Shown here in pieces: positions 7,928 to 16,790 of a stretch of 64,000 nucleotides of DNA. The stretch is from Odoribacter sp. UBA944 (GTDB lineage Bacteria > Bacteroidota > Bacteroidia > Bacteroidales > Marinifilaceae). Both the position numbers and the translations under genes were made by a program. The stretch spans positions 1 to 64,000 of the forward strand of contig DBDA01000021.1 in NCBI GenBank assembly GCA_002293375.1, written 5' to 3'. Each line of letters starts with the position of its first letter. The first letter of the stretch is position 1. The notes below the pieces were generated by a model, which was given only the letters and a program-made list of their open reading frames with translations, had not been told where the DNA came from and searched no databases.

Positions 7928-9217
7928 CTAAATACAAAACACCGCGTACAGCGGCACGGATTTTACGCCGTTTTCCAATCCGAAGTTCTTTTTGGATATG
8001 CGGATAGCATAAGGACACTTGTATTTCTCCATAAAAATGCCTAAACTTTTAGAGCGCACCCGTACGCCTGCTTTCACTTCAACCGGAATAACATCCATGC
8101 CTTTTTGAATCACAAAGTCCATCTCGGCGGTGTTATCGTTTTTCCAGTAAAATAAAGGTGTCAGGTTGGCAGAGAGCGCTTGTGCCACATAGTTTTCAGC
8201 AATGGCGCCAATGAAAGTGCCGTCGGTTTCCAGCGGAGACAATATGGCCTGCGCCGCTATGCCCGACTGCATAGTCAGCATTCCCACGTCTGCCATGTAC
8301 AGCTTGAAATCGCTCAGGTCAACATGCACTTTGATCGGCATAATACCGCGGGCTATTTTTTGGCATTTAAGTACCACGCCTGCGTATTTAAGCCATTCGA
8401 TGGATTCGCCGAAAATAGTAGCACTCCCGCCTTTTTGTACAACACTGTATTGAAATTTATGATTCTCTTTGGCCAGTTGGGCAGGGATGGATTCATAGCA
8501 TGCCCGTATTTTTATGCTTACGGCAGGCTCGGCATATTTGGCCATATCGGCAATGTATTCTTTAAGAATCCTGTTTTGGATGTCTGCCGTCGCTACGAAG
8601 CTGTTGGTGTTGAAAAACGCTTTTACAGCAGCGGGCATGCCGCCCACCAGCAAGTATTGGTTATAAAGCGTAATGGCTATTGAATGCACGTCTAAAGGCT
8701 CGTTGGAGTCGAAATGCTGACGAATTAATCCGGCGAGATGCGCTTTGTCCGATGCCCATAAAAATTCTTCAAAATCCATAGGGAAGAGCGTGAGTTCGTC
8801 AACCTTGCCTACCGGAAAGGAGTATTTTTTCCGGTTGATGGCCACTCCCAGCAAAGAACCCGCGGCTACAACATGGTATTCGGGCGCTTGTTCGCAAAAA
8901 TATTTCAACGAAGTCAAGGCCCTTTCACTCGTCTGGATCTCATCTAAAATGATCAATGTTTTTCCCGGAATAATCCGTTGCGAGTGTGCTGACTCCAAAT
9001 ATTGGATAATGGGGGCAGGTGTAATGTTTTCCTCAAATTTCTCTGCTAAGGCTTTGTCTGTTTCAAGATTGACAATAATGCAGTTGTCGAATTCATGCCG
9101 GCCAAATGCTTGCAGAATATAGCTTTTGCCCACCTGGCGCGCACCGTTAACGATGAGCGGCATCCTCCCGGACTTATTTTTCCATTGGACTAACTCATCA
9201 TAAATTTTCCGTTTCAT
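7928..9217 (-). CDS. AAA-family ATPase with DUF4143 C-terminal domain
   Basis: A 429-residue member of the large AAA_14/DUF4143 family common in Bacteroidota. The N-terminal domain has Walker A NGARQVGKSYIL and Walker B KTLIILDEIQTSERAL, followed by AAGSLLGVA. A middle winged-helix region includes YSVVQKGGSATIFGESIEWL. The C-terminal domain contains ENYVAQAL, FYWKNDNTAEMDFVIQ and VIPVEVKAG, which make up an E...D...ExK arrangement of the PD-(D/E)XK nuclease fold. The cellular role of these proteins is unknown, with suggestions ranging from toxin-antitoxin to DNA metabolism. The ATG used is preceded seven codons earlier by an in-frame TTG that I consider too close to the promoter. Its G+C content is between that of the Dnd cassette and the backbone. 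Confidence 0.85.
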   Translation of the reverse strand: MKRKIYDELVQWKNKSGRMPLIVNGARQVGKSYILQAFGRHEFDNCIIVNLETDKALAEKFEENITPAPIIQYLESAHSQRIIPGKTLIILDEIQTSERALTSLKYFCEQAPEYHVVAAGSLLGVAINRKKYSFPVGKVDELTLFPMDFEEFLWASDKAHLAGLIRQHFDSNEPLDVHSIAITLYNQYLLVGGMPAAVKAFFNTNSFVATADIQNRILKEYIADMAKYAEPAVSIKIRACYESIPAQLAKENHKFQYSVVQKGGSATIFGESIEWLKYAGVVLKCQKIARGIMPIKVHVDLSDFKLYMADVGMLTMQSGIAAQAILSPLETDGTFIGAIAENYVAQALSANLTPLFYWKNDNTAEMDFVIQKGMDVIPVEVKAGVRVRSKSLGIFMEKYKCPYAIRISKKNFGLENGVKSVPLYAVFCI

Positions 9218-9235
9218 TGCATGTATATTTTGGGA

Positions 9236-9267
9236 CAAATATACTTTTATCTATGGAAAAATACAAA
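9236..9267 (-). promoter_or_regulatory. Promoter of the AAA/DUF4143 gene
   Basis: On the minus strand TTTG, 20 bp spacer, TATATTTG: an exact match to both Bacteroidota promoter boxes. The predicted transcript would have a leader of about a dozen bases before the ATG. The -33 box falls in the loop of the palindrome described at 9245-9293. Confidence 0.65.
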
Positions 9268-9293
9268 TTTTACCTATTTTTTCATAGATAAAA
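9245..9293. repeat. 19-bp inverted repeat over the AAA gene promoter
   Basis: Two 19-bp arms (TTTTATCTATGGAAAAATA and the reverse complement with one mismatch) are separated by an 11-bp spacer. The left arm occupies the -33/-7 spacer of the promoter and the spacer of the palindrome contains the -33 box, so a dimeric protein bound here would block transcription. It has no following T-run on the minus strand and therefore does not look like a terminator. Confidence 0.75.
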
Positions 9294-9347
9294 ATAATTT
9301 GACCGGTGAAATTGGCTTTTTACTTTTGTTACTCACTTTGTTGCCAC

Positions 9348-9385
9348 CAAAAGAAAAAGCACCTGCATTTATTATTGCAAGTGCT
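9348..9385 (-). terminator. Intrinsic terminator of the tRNA-Asn transcript
   Basis: On the minus strand a 10-bp stem (AGCACTTGCA with TGCAGGTGCT, one G-T pair, 8-nt loop) is followed directly by TTTTTCTTTT. It starts 11 bp beyond the encoded CCA of the downstream tRNA. Confidence 0.75.
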
Positions 9386-9395
9386 TGGTTCTCTG

Positions 9396-9472
9396 TGGCT
9401 CCTCAGCCAGGACTTGAACCTGGGACCCCCTGATTAACAGTCAGGTGCTCTAACCAACTGAGCTACTAAGGA
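9396..9472 (-). tRNA. tRNA-Asn (anticodon GTT), CCA encoded
   Basis: The minus strand folds into a full cloverleaf: acceptor TCCTTAG/CTGAGGA (one T-G pair), anticodon stem CCTGA/TCAGG with loop CTGTTAA giving anticodon GTT, and T-arm with GGTTCAAGTCC. The discriminator is G and the genome encodes the 3' CCA, which its twin upstream lacks. It is the second gene of a two-tRNA transcript. Confidence 0.93.
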
Positions 9473-9493
9473 ATAAATGGACAAATTTCTTTG

Positions 9494-9567
9494 CTCCTCA
9501 GGTAGGACTTGAACCTACGACCTACGGATTAACAGTCCGCCGCTCTAACCAACTGAGCTACTGAGGA
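9494..9567 (-). tRNA. tRNA-Asn (anticodon GTT), CCA not encoded
   Basis: Cloverleaf on the minus strand: acceptor TCCTCAG/CTGAGGA, anticodon loop CTGTTAA (GTT), T-arm GGTTCAAGTCC, discriminator G followed by CAA rather than CCA. The anticodon stem and variable region differ from the neighbouring tRNA-Asn at several positions, so the two copies are diverged duplicates, 21 bp apart. Confidence 0.93.
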
Positions 9568-9585
9568 ATTTTTTGTAAAGCGTTG

Positions 9586-9616
9586 CAAAGATAGTGCTTT
9601 TTTTGAATGCTGCAAA
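9586..9616 (-). promoter_or_regulatory. Promoter of the tRNA-Asn pair
   Basis: Minus strand: TTTG, 19 bp, TATCTTTG, an exact match to the -33/-7 consensus of the primary sigma factor in Bacteroidota. The -7 box lies about 20 bp before the first tRNA. This is the clearest promoter in the window and supports the phylum assignment. Confidence 0.75.
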
Positions 9617-9735
9617 AAACGGAATTAAAAACTTTTTCCGGGAATAAATTCTTCTCAGCAGCGTGAAAAAGCGACTTATTCACCTAAGGAGAATACCTTT
9701 TAGAGGCTTAAAAACAGCTTTTTAGGAAAAACCAC

Positions 9736-9766
9736 TTGGTTTAATTCTAAAAATAGTATAGCTTTG
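9736..9766 (+). promoter_or_regulatory. Promoter of the first PKD-protein locus
   Basis: TTGG, 19 bp, TAGCTTTG: good match to the -33/-7 consensus. It lies 23 bp before the GTG start of the giant PKD gene, giving a short leader. Confidence 0.6.
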
Positions 9767-9789
9767 TAAGCTATGTAATTTGCGAAGAT

Positions 9790-12700
9790 GTGAGTAAGGT
9801 GTTCCGGAAATACGGTTTATCTCTTTTCTTGGTGTTGCAAGCCGGAGTTTTGTGGGGACAGTCCGGATTGGTGCTGACGGGTAATTTTAAGAGTTGCCCG
9901 GGTCAAATCAATTTTCCGGTCAATCTGCAGGTGTCGAATTACTCCGGATACAAAGATGGTTCGTTTACTGTGGATTGGGGAGATGGAACGAAGCAGACCG
10001 GATTGACATTCGCAGAGATTCAAGCGATTTCACACAACTATTCACCCACACGTAGCGAACTGGGAGTTTATGTACTTCAGGTGTCCGGGGAACGGGTTTC
10101 CGATAGCCAAATCGTGACGGTAACCCAAGAGGTGATCAACGAACCTCCTGCGCCGGCATTGACTGCAGGTACTGCGGGGATGGATCCGAGTTCCTGTCTG
10201 GGAGAGTCAGAGGCGAATTTCAGTATAGGGGGATATGAGAACAACTCTTCCGAGACCACATATACACTCCATTTTGGTGACGATGGACCTGATCAGACCT
10301 ACGGACGAGGGGAAATTGAAGCCAGGGGGGGGAACATGTCCTACTCTTTTTCTCAATCGCACTGCGAAGCGGGATTCGGAAGTGAAGGGTATGTGATTAC
10401 AATAACGGCTACGAATGCTTGCGGAGTGACCAAAACACAGACTGTTCAAGGATTTTATGTATACAAAAAGCCGGAAGCAAAGTTCTCTTTTCTGGATGAA
10501 TATGGGTGGGATAAGCCAACCATTACCGCTTGTGTGGGGCATCCGTTTTCTCTCCGGAACGAGACGGAGCCGGAAATGGATTTCGATTGCCGGGAGATTA
10601 CGGATGACGTCACCTACACCTGGATGTTCCAGAACGGCAAGCGGGGGGGGGCCGGGGATACGATCATACAGACTAGCCTGCGGGTATTTTCGTGGATTTA
10701 CGACAAAGCCGGAACGTACAACATCACATTGGAGGCCCCTCCGACCAATTGCGGGGACGGAGATGTCAAAACCGTAAGCATTGTTGTCAGGGACAGTGTG
10801 CAGGCGGACTTTGAATACGACGGTAGTTTTGCCAACGGTTCCGATACCCTGTGCGCTGGTCCGGTTTGGATCAAGAATAAGTCGAAGCATGCAGATCCGC
10901 TAAAATATGATTGGGCGATCTACAACATAACGGAAGACAAGGGCGAGGCAGAGGATTTTAGTTACTTGGTTGGTGACACAAGTTCCACGGATATACGGGT
11001 GACGTTTGGGCCGGGGAGTTACCTGATCGTGCTGGAGGCGGCTAATAATTGTTCGAAAAATATTCGGATAGACACCCTGTATGTAAAGGCGAATTCGCGG
11101 ATCAGCAGTTTTGGCACACTACCGGATTTCTGTCCGGGAAACACATTGAGCATCGATTCGGTCGGGATCGAGTACGAATGGGTCTTTCCCGATCAGCCGG
11201 AACAGCCGACCTGGACCGTTGAAGGCGGAAACGAAGGTACGGACTGGGAGTGGGCGGAGGGAAGCGACGCACACGACACCATCCCGTACATCCGGTTTAT
11301 CAACCACGGCGAGTATGTGGTGAAAGCGACATTAAGCGGAGTGGGGTGCGGAACGCCGGCTTCGGTGGAAGATACGCTGCTCATTTACGATCCGGAGATC
11401 AACATGCAGCTCTTGCCCGACAGGACGGAACTGTGCGAAACAGAGACGCTGACCGTTACCAACAGCTCCACCGGTACCAACCTGCAGGCACCGGTTTGGC
11501 GAGTGTTAATGGAAGAGGGGCTGCCGGCTTCTAACACTGATTGCAGTTACAGCATCCTTGACGCTACCCGGACGGAGTTCTCTTTTAACAAATACGGAAA
11601 ATACAGGATCCGAGCGGTCTTTGTTGCGGAGTGTAGCCAGGATTCCACGGAGATAGCGATACTGGTAAAAAAAGCCCCTTCCGTTACCCTGAGTGAGCTG
11701 AGCCCGATCTGTCCGGACACATTGGACTTCAAAGATTTTGTCACCTACGTCTGGAACAGCAACCCCCGGGCGGCCACCTGGACCATTACGCCGGATGTGG
11801 TGGACGGATACAAATTTATAGGTTCTACACCCGCCGATACAATGCCCCGGATCGCTTTTGCCAAAAAGGGGAGCTATCAGATCAGGGTGGAGGTAGACAA
11901 GGCCGGATGTGCCGTAAGTTCCTGGGAAGCGGAGCAAGTATTAACAGTGGTAGACTCTTCCATCACAGTAAACATTGTACCGGAGCGTACCGAAGTGGGG
12001 GAGGACAGCGTGTTGCGCTTTTCCAATACCACCGTCGGCGAATCCCTATCATACAGTTGGTCGGTGACCCCGGCTTCCGGTTCCGGAGGTTTTGACAGTT
12101 TTGATGCCAAAGCCACCTCCCCGGAGATCCGTTTTACCCGCTGGGGGAACTACACCGTCAGCGTCAATCTAGAAGGGCCTTGTTCCCATTGCGGTCCCAT
12201 CGAATTTCCCATCGTGGTACACGGTATTCCCGCCTTTACATTTTCCCGCAGCGTCCACAACTTCTGTACGGAGGGAGCTACGGAGCTCGACCTTGCTTCA
12301 TACATGACCTGCGACTCGGCCGGAAACGACGATATCCGCTGCCAATGGCGGATCACGCCTGCTGCCGGCTATACCTTTACGTCCGGAACGGAAACGGACA
12401 TGTATCCGAAGATCCGGTTTGACGCTCCGGGCGTTTACACGGTATCCCTGGAGTCGGAAACAACATTCGGAGGAGTCCGGACAACACTTCCGCTGACAGT
12501 CAATGTACTCTCTTCGCAGATAGAGGCTTCGGCCACCCTTTCCGCGCTTTCTGGCTGTGTGGACGATCGCTTTGCGCTCACCCTCACAAACACCTCTGCG
12601 GGGGATTCTTTGGCCTGTCGGTGGGAGATCACTCCGGCGTCGGGTTGGAGCGGGGATCTTTCTCAGGCATCTACGGTTGTTGAGTTGATCGATGTACAAG

Positions 12701-15633
12701 AGTATACAGCCATCCTGACAGCAGAGAACCGGTGTGGCGAAGACACTACCCATTACCGTGTCCGGGCCTATGGAAAACCGGAGGTGGAACGTTTGCAGAA
12801 TAGCCTGATCCGGGATGTCTGCGAAACCGATTACCTGTTTGAAGGCGTCCGGCACATCGGCTACATCCGGGAGAACGGGGATGCCATCACCTACCGGAAA
12901 TGGACGATCAGCCCCGAAGGGTATATCTGGGAAAACGGCGCGGACGAAAACAGCGACCGTCCCGACCTCTCTTTTGAAGGGGGGAAGAACTACGAAGTGA
13001 AAGGGGTGTTCAAAAACAGTTGTACGGATACCGTGTCAGTTGTGTATACCGTTACGGTCGACCGGTTCGAACCGGTTTTGACCATGAACGATACGGCGGT
13101 ATGCGCCCTGACCGCCCCTTTCCTGTTGGTAGCGGCGCCTTCCGGAGGAGAGTGGCACACCCTGGCCGGGAGTGTCGTCCGGGAGGTTTCCGAAGGAGAG
13201 TACCGGTTTGATCCCTCTATTGATGCGGCGGCAACGTACACATTGGTCTACACCAAAGGAACCCTCAGTTGTACGGCTCACGACACTCTGGAGGTTTCCG
13301 TACACAAATTGCCCGAACTGGTGTTGGGAGGAGACCGGGAGATGTGCCCGAATGATCGGGAAACGGACCTGACCCCATCGTTGAATCCGGGCGGGGTGTG
13401 GAACGGTGCCGGTATTTCGGATGGAAAGACCTTCCGACCGGAGTTGAGCGGAGAAGGGGAGTTCATCTTGCTTTACAGATACAGCGATCCGGTGACAGGT
13501 TGTGCGGTTTCGGATTCGATCGGTATGACCGTTCACGCCTTGCCGGCCCCCTCTTTTACCATTGGCTCGAACTTCTGCTTTGGTCAATCGGCTCAGTTCA
13601 TTCCGGCCGAATTGGGCTTTGGACATCGTTTTGTCTGGGATTTCGGGGACGGAAGCTCAAAAGAGACAACGGTGGATGCTCCGGCGACGTACCTGTATAA
13701 AAATCCGGACCTGGTCTACGTACAGGCGGAAGCGATCTCGGTTTTCGGATGCCGGGACACTTCGGAACCGGTTCAGGTAGCCATCACCGCCCTGCCTCCG
13801 ACTGCTCACTTCCTGTTGGACAAAGACGACGGCTGCGGCCCGCTGGATGTAAACGTGGCAGTAGATGCCGGCCTGTACACCGACACCACGCTCCTCTTTT
13901 CCTGGCGGTACGGGAATGGGCAAACCTCCGACGATTTGCAGCCGGGTCCGCTCCGGTACCTTTCGACGGTCGAGGACACAACCTATCGGATTGAATTTTC
14001 CGTATTCAACCGGTGTGACACCAATCGGGTAACCAAAGAGATCCGGGTTGGCTCTCGCCCCCAAGCCTCTTTTGTAATGATGAACCGCTATGAGTGTTCG
14101 CCGGTAGAGGTGCCTTTCGTCAACCGGAGTACGGGAACGGCTAACGAATATTACTGGGATTTCGGGGACGGAACAAGTACGACGGACCGGGATCCGGACC
14201 ATACCTATTATGCGGAAGAAACGGCAGAGGAATATACCGTAACACTCTTTGTGCAAAACGAATGTTCGCGGGACACAGTCAGCAAAGAGTTGCTGATCCG
14301 CCCCAATACCATCCGTCCCCTCTTTAGCATGGACAACCGGCGTGTTTGCGCCCGGCAAGAGGTTCGCTTTGACAACTACTCCACCGACCGCGCCACTGGA
14401 AATGCTGTCGGATTTGTGGATTATTACTGGGATTTTGGCGACGGCAACTTGGACACGGGGTGGGATGCGTCCCACACCTACACCCGCCCGGGAGTCTACC
14501 CCGTCCGGCTCTTCCTGGACAACGGTTGCGGTTTTTCGGTAAAGAGCGATTCCATTACCGTTTTTGCGCTTCCGGAGATCAAGATCTCCGGAGGGGATTC
14601 CCGGTGCGAAGGATTGCCGCTGGATTTTGCCGTAGAGAGCAGCGAACGGTTGCGCTCGGTAGAGTGGGACATGGGGGATGACTCCGTACATTACAGCCAG
14701 GTGCCTTTTGAATACGTGTACGAAAATGCGGGCCGGTACGCCGTAACCGTTCTGGTGAAATCAGCCGCCAGTGCAGGTTGTCCTGCCTTTGCCCAAAAAG
14801 AGGTCGAGGTCTGGTCGGGTCCGGATGTGCGGATCGAACCATTGGACACCATGGCTTGCCCGCCCTTCCTCTATGTGCCCCGCATCACCGGCAGCGGCAT
14901 CTATTTCAAGTGGGACTACGGGACCGGTGAAGGGTTGAGTGCGGACAATTCTTACACCTATCACAACCAGACAGAGGTAGAGACGGATTACCTGATTACA
15001 GCGTATGCGGAGACCGGAAAAGGGTGCAAAGGGGAATACAAAGGGCATATACGCCTCTACCCACAGCCGGTGGCGGCCTTTTCCAAAGAGATCTTCTACG
15101 GGAGACCGGAACGGGTGCTGTTCGTCAACGATTCGCAGGGAGAAACCCACGCAGAGTGGACAATGCCCAACGGACAAGTGGAAGTGACCATGGGAAATGT
15201 AGAGTACGCCTTTACCGGCAAAGGGCAATACCCGGTATCACTGCTCGTGGAGAACGAGTACGGCTGCCGGGATACCGCTGTAAGTGAACACCTTGCGTAC
15301 AAAAGCGGGCTCTACTTCCCGGACACCTTTATTCCGCACAGCGAAAACGGGTCCGTAAACAACTTTCGGGGGATCGGGATGGGATTGAAGGAGTACCATT
15401 TGGAACTTTTTGACCTGTACGGGAACCGAATATGGGAAAGTAAAGCGCTGGTGGACGGTATGCCTGTGGAGGGATGGGACGGGACCAATCCGAACGGGGA
15501 ACCGCTTCCGCAGGGGGTCTATATGTGGCGGGCCAAGGCGGTCTTTTTCAGCGAAGATGTCTGGACAGGATCGAACAATCCCTCCGGGCAGGAGCAATCC
15601 ACACAGGGTGCTGTGTTGCTGTTGCGGAAATAA
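9790..15633 (+). CDS. Giant PKD-repeat surface protein with type B T9SS sorting domain (copy 1)
   Basis: A 1947-residue secreted protein. It begins with a signal peptide (KYGLSLFLVLQAGVLWGQ). The body is a chain of immunoglobulin-like PKD and related domains, recognised by repeats of FDFGDG-type motifs: VDWGDGTKQTG near the start, VWDFGDGSSKET, YWDFGDGTSTTDRDPDHTYY, YWDFGDGNLDTGWDASHTY and EWDMGDDSVH near the end. The last 85 residues (YFPDTFIPHSENG ... YHLELFDLYGNRIWES ... GWDGTNPNGEPLPQGVYMW) are a gliding-motility-type (type B) sorting domain, so the protein should leave through T9SS and be held at the surface. Start is GTG; an ATG two bases earlier is followed at once by TGA. It carries G8 and G9 tracts. 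Ligand or adhesion target unknown. Confidence 0.9.
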   Translation: MSKVFRKYGLSLFLVLQAGVLWGQSGLVLTGNFKSCPGQINFPVNLQVSNYSGYKDGSFTVDWGDGTKQTGLTFAEIQAISHNYSPTRSELGVYVLQVSGERVSDSQIVTVTQEVINEPPAPALTAGTAGMDPSSCLGESEANFSIGGYENNSSETTYTLHFGDDGPDQTYGRGEIEARGGNMSYSFSQSHCEAGFGSEGYVITITATNACGVTKTQTVQGFYVYKKPEAKFSFLDEYGWDKPTITACVGHPFSLRNETEPEMDFDCREITDDVTYTWMFQNGKRGGAGDTIIQTSLRVFSWIYDKAGTYNITLEAPPTNCGDGDVKTVSIVVRDSVQADFEYDGSFANGSDTLCAGPVWIKNKSKHADPLKYDWAIYNITEDKGEAEDFSYLVGDTSSTDIRVTFGPGSYLIVLEAANNCSKNIRIDTLYVKANSRISSFGTLPDFCPGNTLSIDSVGIEYEWVFPDQPEQPTWTVEGGNEGTDWEWAEGSDAHDTIPYIRFINHGEYVVKATLSGVGCGTPASVEDTLLIYDPEINMQLLPDRTELCETETLTVTNSSTGTNLQAPVWRVLMEEGLPASNTDCSYSILDATRTEFSFNKYGKYRIRAVFVAECSQDSTEIAILVKKAPSVTLSELSPICPDTLDFKDFVTYVWNSNPRAATWTITPDVVDGYKFIGSTPADTMPRIAFAKKGSYQIRVEVDKAGCAVSSWEAEQVLTVVDSSITVNIVPERTEVGEDSVLRFSNTTVGESLSYSWSVTPASGSGGFDSFDAKATSPEIRFTRWGNYTVSVNLEGPCSHCGPIEFPIVVHGIPAFTFSRSVHNFCTEGATELDLASYMTCDSAGNDDIRCQWRITPAAGYTFTSGTETDMYPKIRFDAPGVYTVSLESETTFGGVRTTLPLTVNVLSSQIEASATLSALSGCVDDRFALTLTNTSAGDSLACRWEITPASGWSGDLSQASTVVELIDVQEYTAILTAENRCGEDTTHYRVRAYGKPEVERLQNSLIRDVCETDYLFEGVRHIGYIRENGDAITYRKWTISPEGYIWENGADENSDRPDLSFEGGKNYEVKGVFKNSCTDTVSVVYTVTVDRFEPVLTMNDTAVCALTAPFLLVAAPSGGEWHTLAGSVVREVSEGEYRFDPSIDAAATYTLVYTKGTLSCTAHDTLEVSVHKLPELVLGGDREMCPNDRETDLTPSLNPGGVWNGAGISDGKTFRPELSGEGEFILLYRYSDPVTGCAVSDSIGMTVHALPAPSFTIGSNFCFGQSAQFIPAELGFGHRFVWDFGDGSSKETTVDAPATYLYKNPDLVYVQAEAISVFGCRDTSEPVQVAITALPPTAHFLLDKDDGCGPLDVNVAVDAGLYTDTTLLFSWRYGNGQTSDDLQPGPLRYLSTVEDTTYRIEFSVFNRCDTNRVTKEIRVGSRPQASFVMMNRYECSPVEVPFVNRSTGTANEYYWDFGDGTSTTDRDPDHTYYAEETAEEYTVTLFVQNECSRDTVSKELLIRPNTIRPLFSMDNRRVCARQEVRFDNYSTDRATGNAVGFVDYYWDFGDGNLDTGWDASHTYTRPGVYPVRLFLDNGCGFSVKSDSITVFALPEIKISGGDSRCEGLPLDFAVESSERLRSVEWDMGDDSVHYSQVPFEYVYENAGRYAVTVLVKSAASAGCPAFAQKEVEVWSGPDVRIEPLDTMACPPFLYVPRITGSGIYFKWDYGTGEGLSADNSYTYHNQTEVETDYLITAYAETGKGCKGEYKGHIRLYPQPVAAFSKEIFYGRPERVLFVNDSQGETHAEWTMPNGQVEVTMGNVEYAFTGKGQYPVSLLVENEYGCRDTAVSEHLAYKSGLYFPDTFIPHSENGSVNNFRGIGMGLKEYHLELFDLYGNRIWESKALVDGMPVEGWDGTNPNGEPLPQGVYMWRAKAVFFSEDVWTGSNNPSGQEQSTQGAVLLLRK
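10325..10332 (+). repeat. G8 homopolymer tract inside the first PKD gene
   Basis: Eight consecutive G within codons for Arg-Gly-Gly near residue 179. Tracts of this length are prone to slipped-strand mispairing; a one-base change would truncate the protein before its sorting domain. Confidence 0.85.
10643..10651 (+). repeat. G9 homopolymer tract inside the first PKD gene
   Basis: Nine consecutive G in codons for Arg-Gly-Gly-Ala near residue 285. It is the second long G tract in the first 300 codons of this gene; the housekeeping genes I read in the window stop at G6. Confidence 0.85.
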
Positions 15634-16770
15634 ATGAGACGAGTTATGGGTAAGTTTTGGATATACGGGATATTGGCGGCGGTTGGATGGTTGGGGTCTG
15701 TTGAGAAAGGAAGTGCGCAGGATTCAAAGTTGCCGCACCCTTTTATGTGGAAATCCTTTAACAACCCCGGATACAGCGGGTTTGAGGGGTTGATGAACGT
15801 GAACGTGGGAATGCGGCGGGCGTTTTGGAGCAAACCGTTGGATTTCAGGAGTTATTTCGTATCGGCCGACTACCCGTTCCGGGAACAGCGATCGCTGGGA
15901 TTGGGAGGGATCTCCCTCTTTTACCAGCGGGACCAGGAGAAATCGTTGATGTACGTGACGAACTCGTTGGGACTGTCCCTCTCCACCCGGATAAAGGTTT
16001 CCCGCTCAACGGTACTGCAATTCGGCATTCAACCGATGCTCTACCTGAAAAGCCTGGATCCGAACCGGGTGCGGTTGGGCGACCAGTACGACCCCTACTA
16101 CGGGTTGGTATTGCAGGTCTCTCCGGAACTGATTGAATTCTACACCGACCATGTGACCCTGTTCGACATGGCCGCGGGGATATACGGACGGACCGATTTC
16201 AATACTGGCTTTAAAGGGGTTTCCAGTTTGGAATACGGTTTCTCGGTCTACCACATCATCGAATCGACCCAATCTTTTTTATCGGAACACGGTTCCGTCT
16301 CTTCGGAGGAAAATTTGTTGTACCGGCGTTATTCCGGCTATCTTTCGTATACACATCCGTTCCCGATTGGGTACGAACTGCAAACCACCCTTTCACCTTA
16401 CCTGATGATGGATATGCAGTCAGTGATGAAGAACATACAGTTCGGTGTGGCGTGGGAAGAGGAGCGCATCGGTATGTTCGGTCTGGGCTTCCGGAGCGAT
16501 CAGTACAAAGGGTTGAGTATCGGCACCTTGTTGCTCAGTCTGGGCGTAAACATCATGCGCAGTTCGGAGCAGGGGTGGAAGTTGGGCTATACCTTCGAGG
16601 TGCCTGCACACCAGGGGACCATGTACAAAAACACCAGCCACTCGCTCTCCCTGCACTGGTATTACAAACACACCCCACAGCGGTGTGTGGCGCGTTTTGA
16701 CAACCGTCTCCCTGCGGGGTCCGGCGGTCGGGGGGCGCGAGGGAAACGGACGCGAACGTTCCGGTATTGA
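15634..16770 (+). CDS. PorP/SprF family T9SS outer-membrane protein (copy 1)
   Basis: A 378-residue protein with a signal peptide ending SVEKGSAQ and a family-typical opening with NNPGYSGFEGLMNVNVGMRR, equivalent to the NPAxxG/R-QW motif of PorP/SprF. Alternating amphipathic strands run to the end (YSGYLSYTHPFPIGYELQTT, FGLGFRSDQYKGLSIG), consistent with a 14-strand outer-membrane barrel. In Flavobacterium, SprF-type proteins are needed for secretion or anchoring of a neighbouring type B cargo protein (SprB). Here the gene starts at the base after the stop of one PKD protein and is followed by another, so it is probably their dedicated partner. The start could also be the ATG four codons later. 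The basic, glycine-rich C-terminal tail after the last strand (about 30 residues) is unusual for the family. Confidence 0.85.
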   Translation: MRRVMGKFWIYGILAAVGWLGSVEKGSAQDSKLPHPFMWKSFNNPGYSGFEGLMNVNVGMRRAFWSKPLDFRSYFVSADYPFREQRSLGLGGISLFYQRDQEKSLMYVTNSLGLSLSTRIKVSRSTVLQFGIQPMLYLKSLDPNRVRLGDQYDPYYGLVLQVSPELIEFYTDHVTLFDMAAGIYGRTDFNTGFKGVSSLEYGFSVYHIIESTQSFLSEHGSVSSEENLLYRRYSGYLSYTHPFPIGYELQTTLSPYLMMDMQSVMKNIQFGVAWEEERIGMFGLGFRSDQYKGLSIGTLLLSLGVNIMRSSEQGWKLGYTFEVPAHQGTMYKNTSHSLSLHWYYKHTPQRCVARFDNRLPAGSGGRGARGKRTRTFRY

Positions 16771-16790
16771 TTACAGTATAAAGAAGAGAT

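Noticed and set aside
229..9400. Direct repeat of the tRNA-Asn 3' end marking the far edge of an integrated island
   Set aside because: I could not find a second copy of the tRNA 3' sequence near the left end of the Dnd cassette, and no integrase gene is present.
9788..9793. ATG just before the first PKD gene as its start
   Set aside because: It reads ATG TGA, an immediate stop. The overlapping in-frame GTG is the start.
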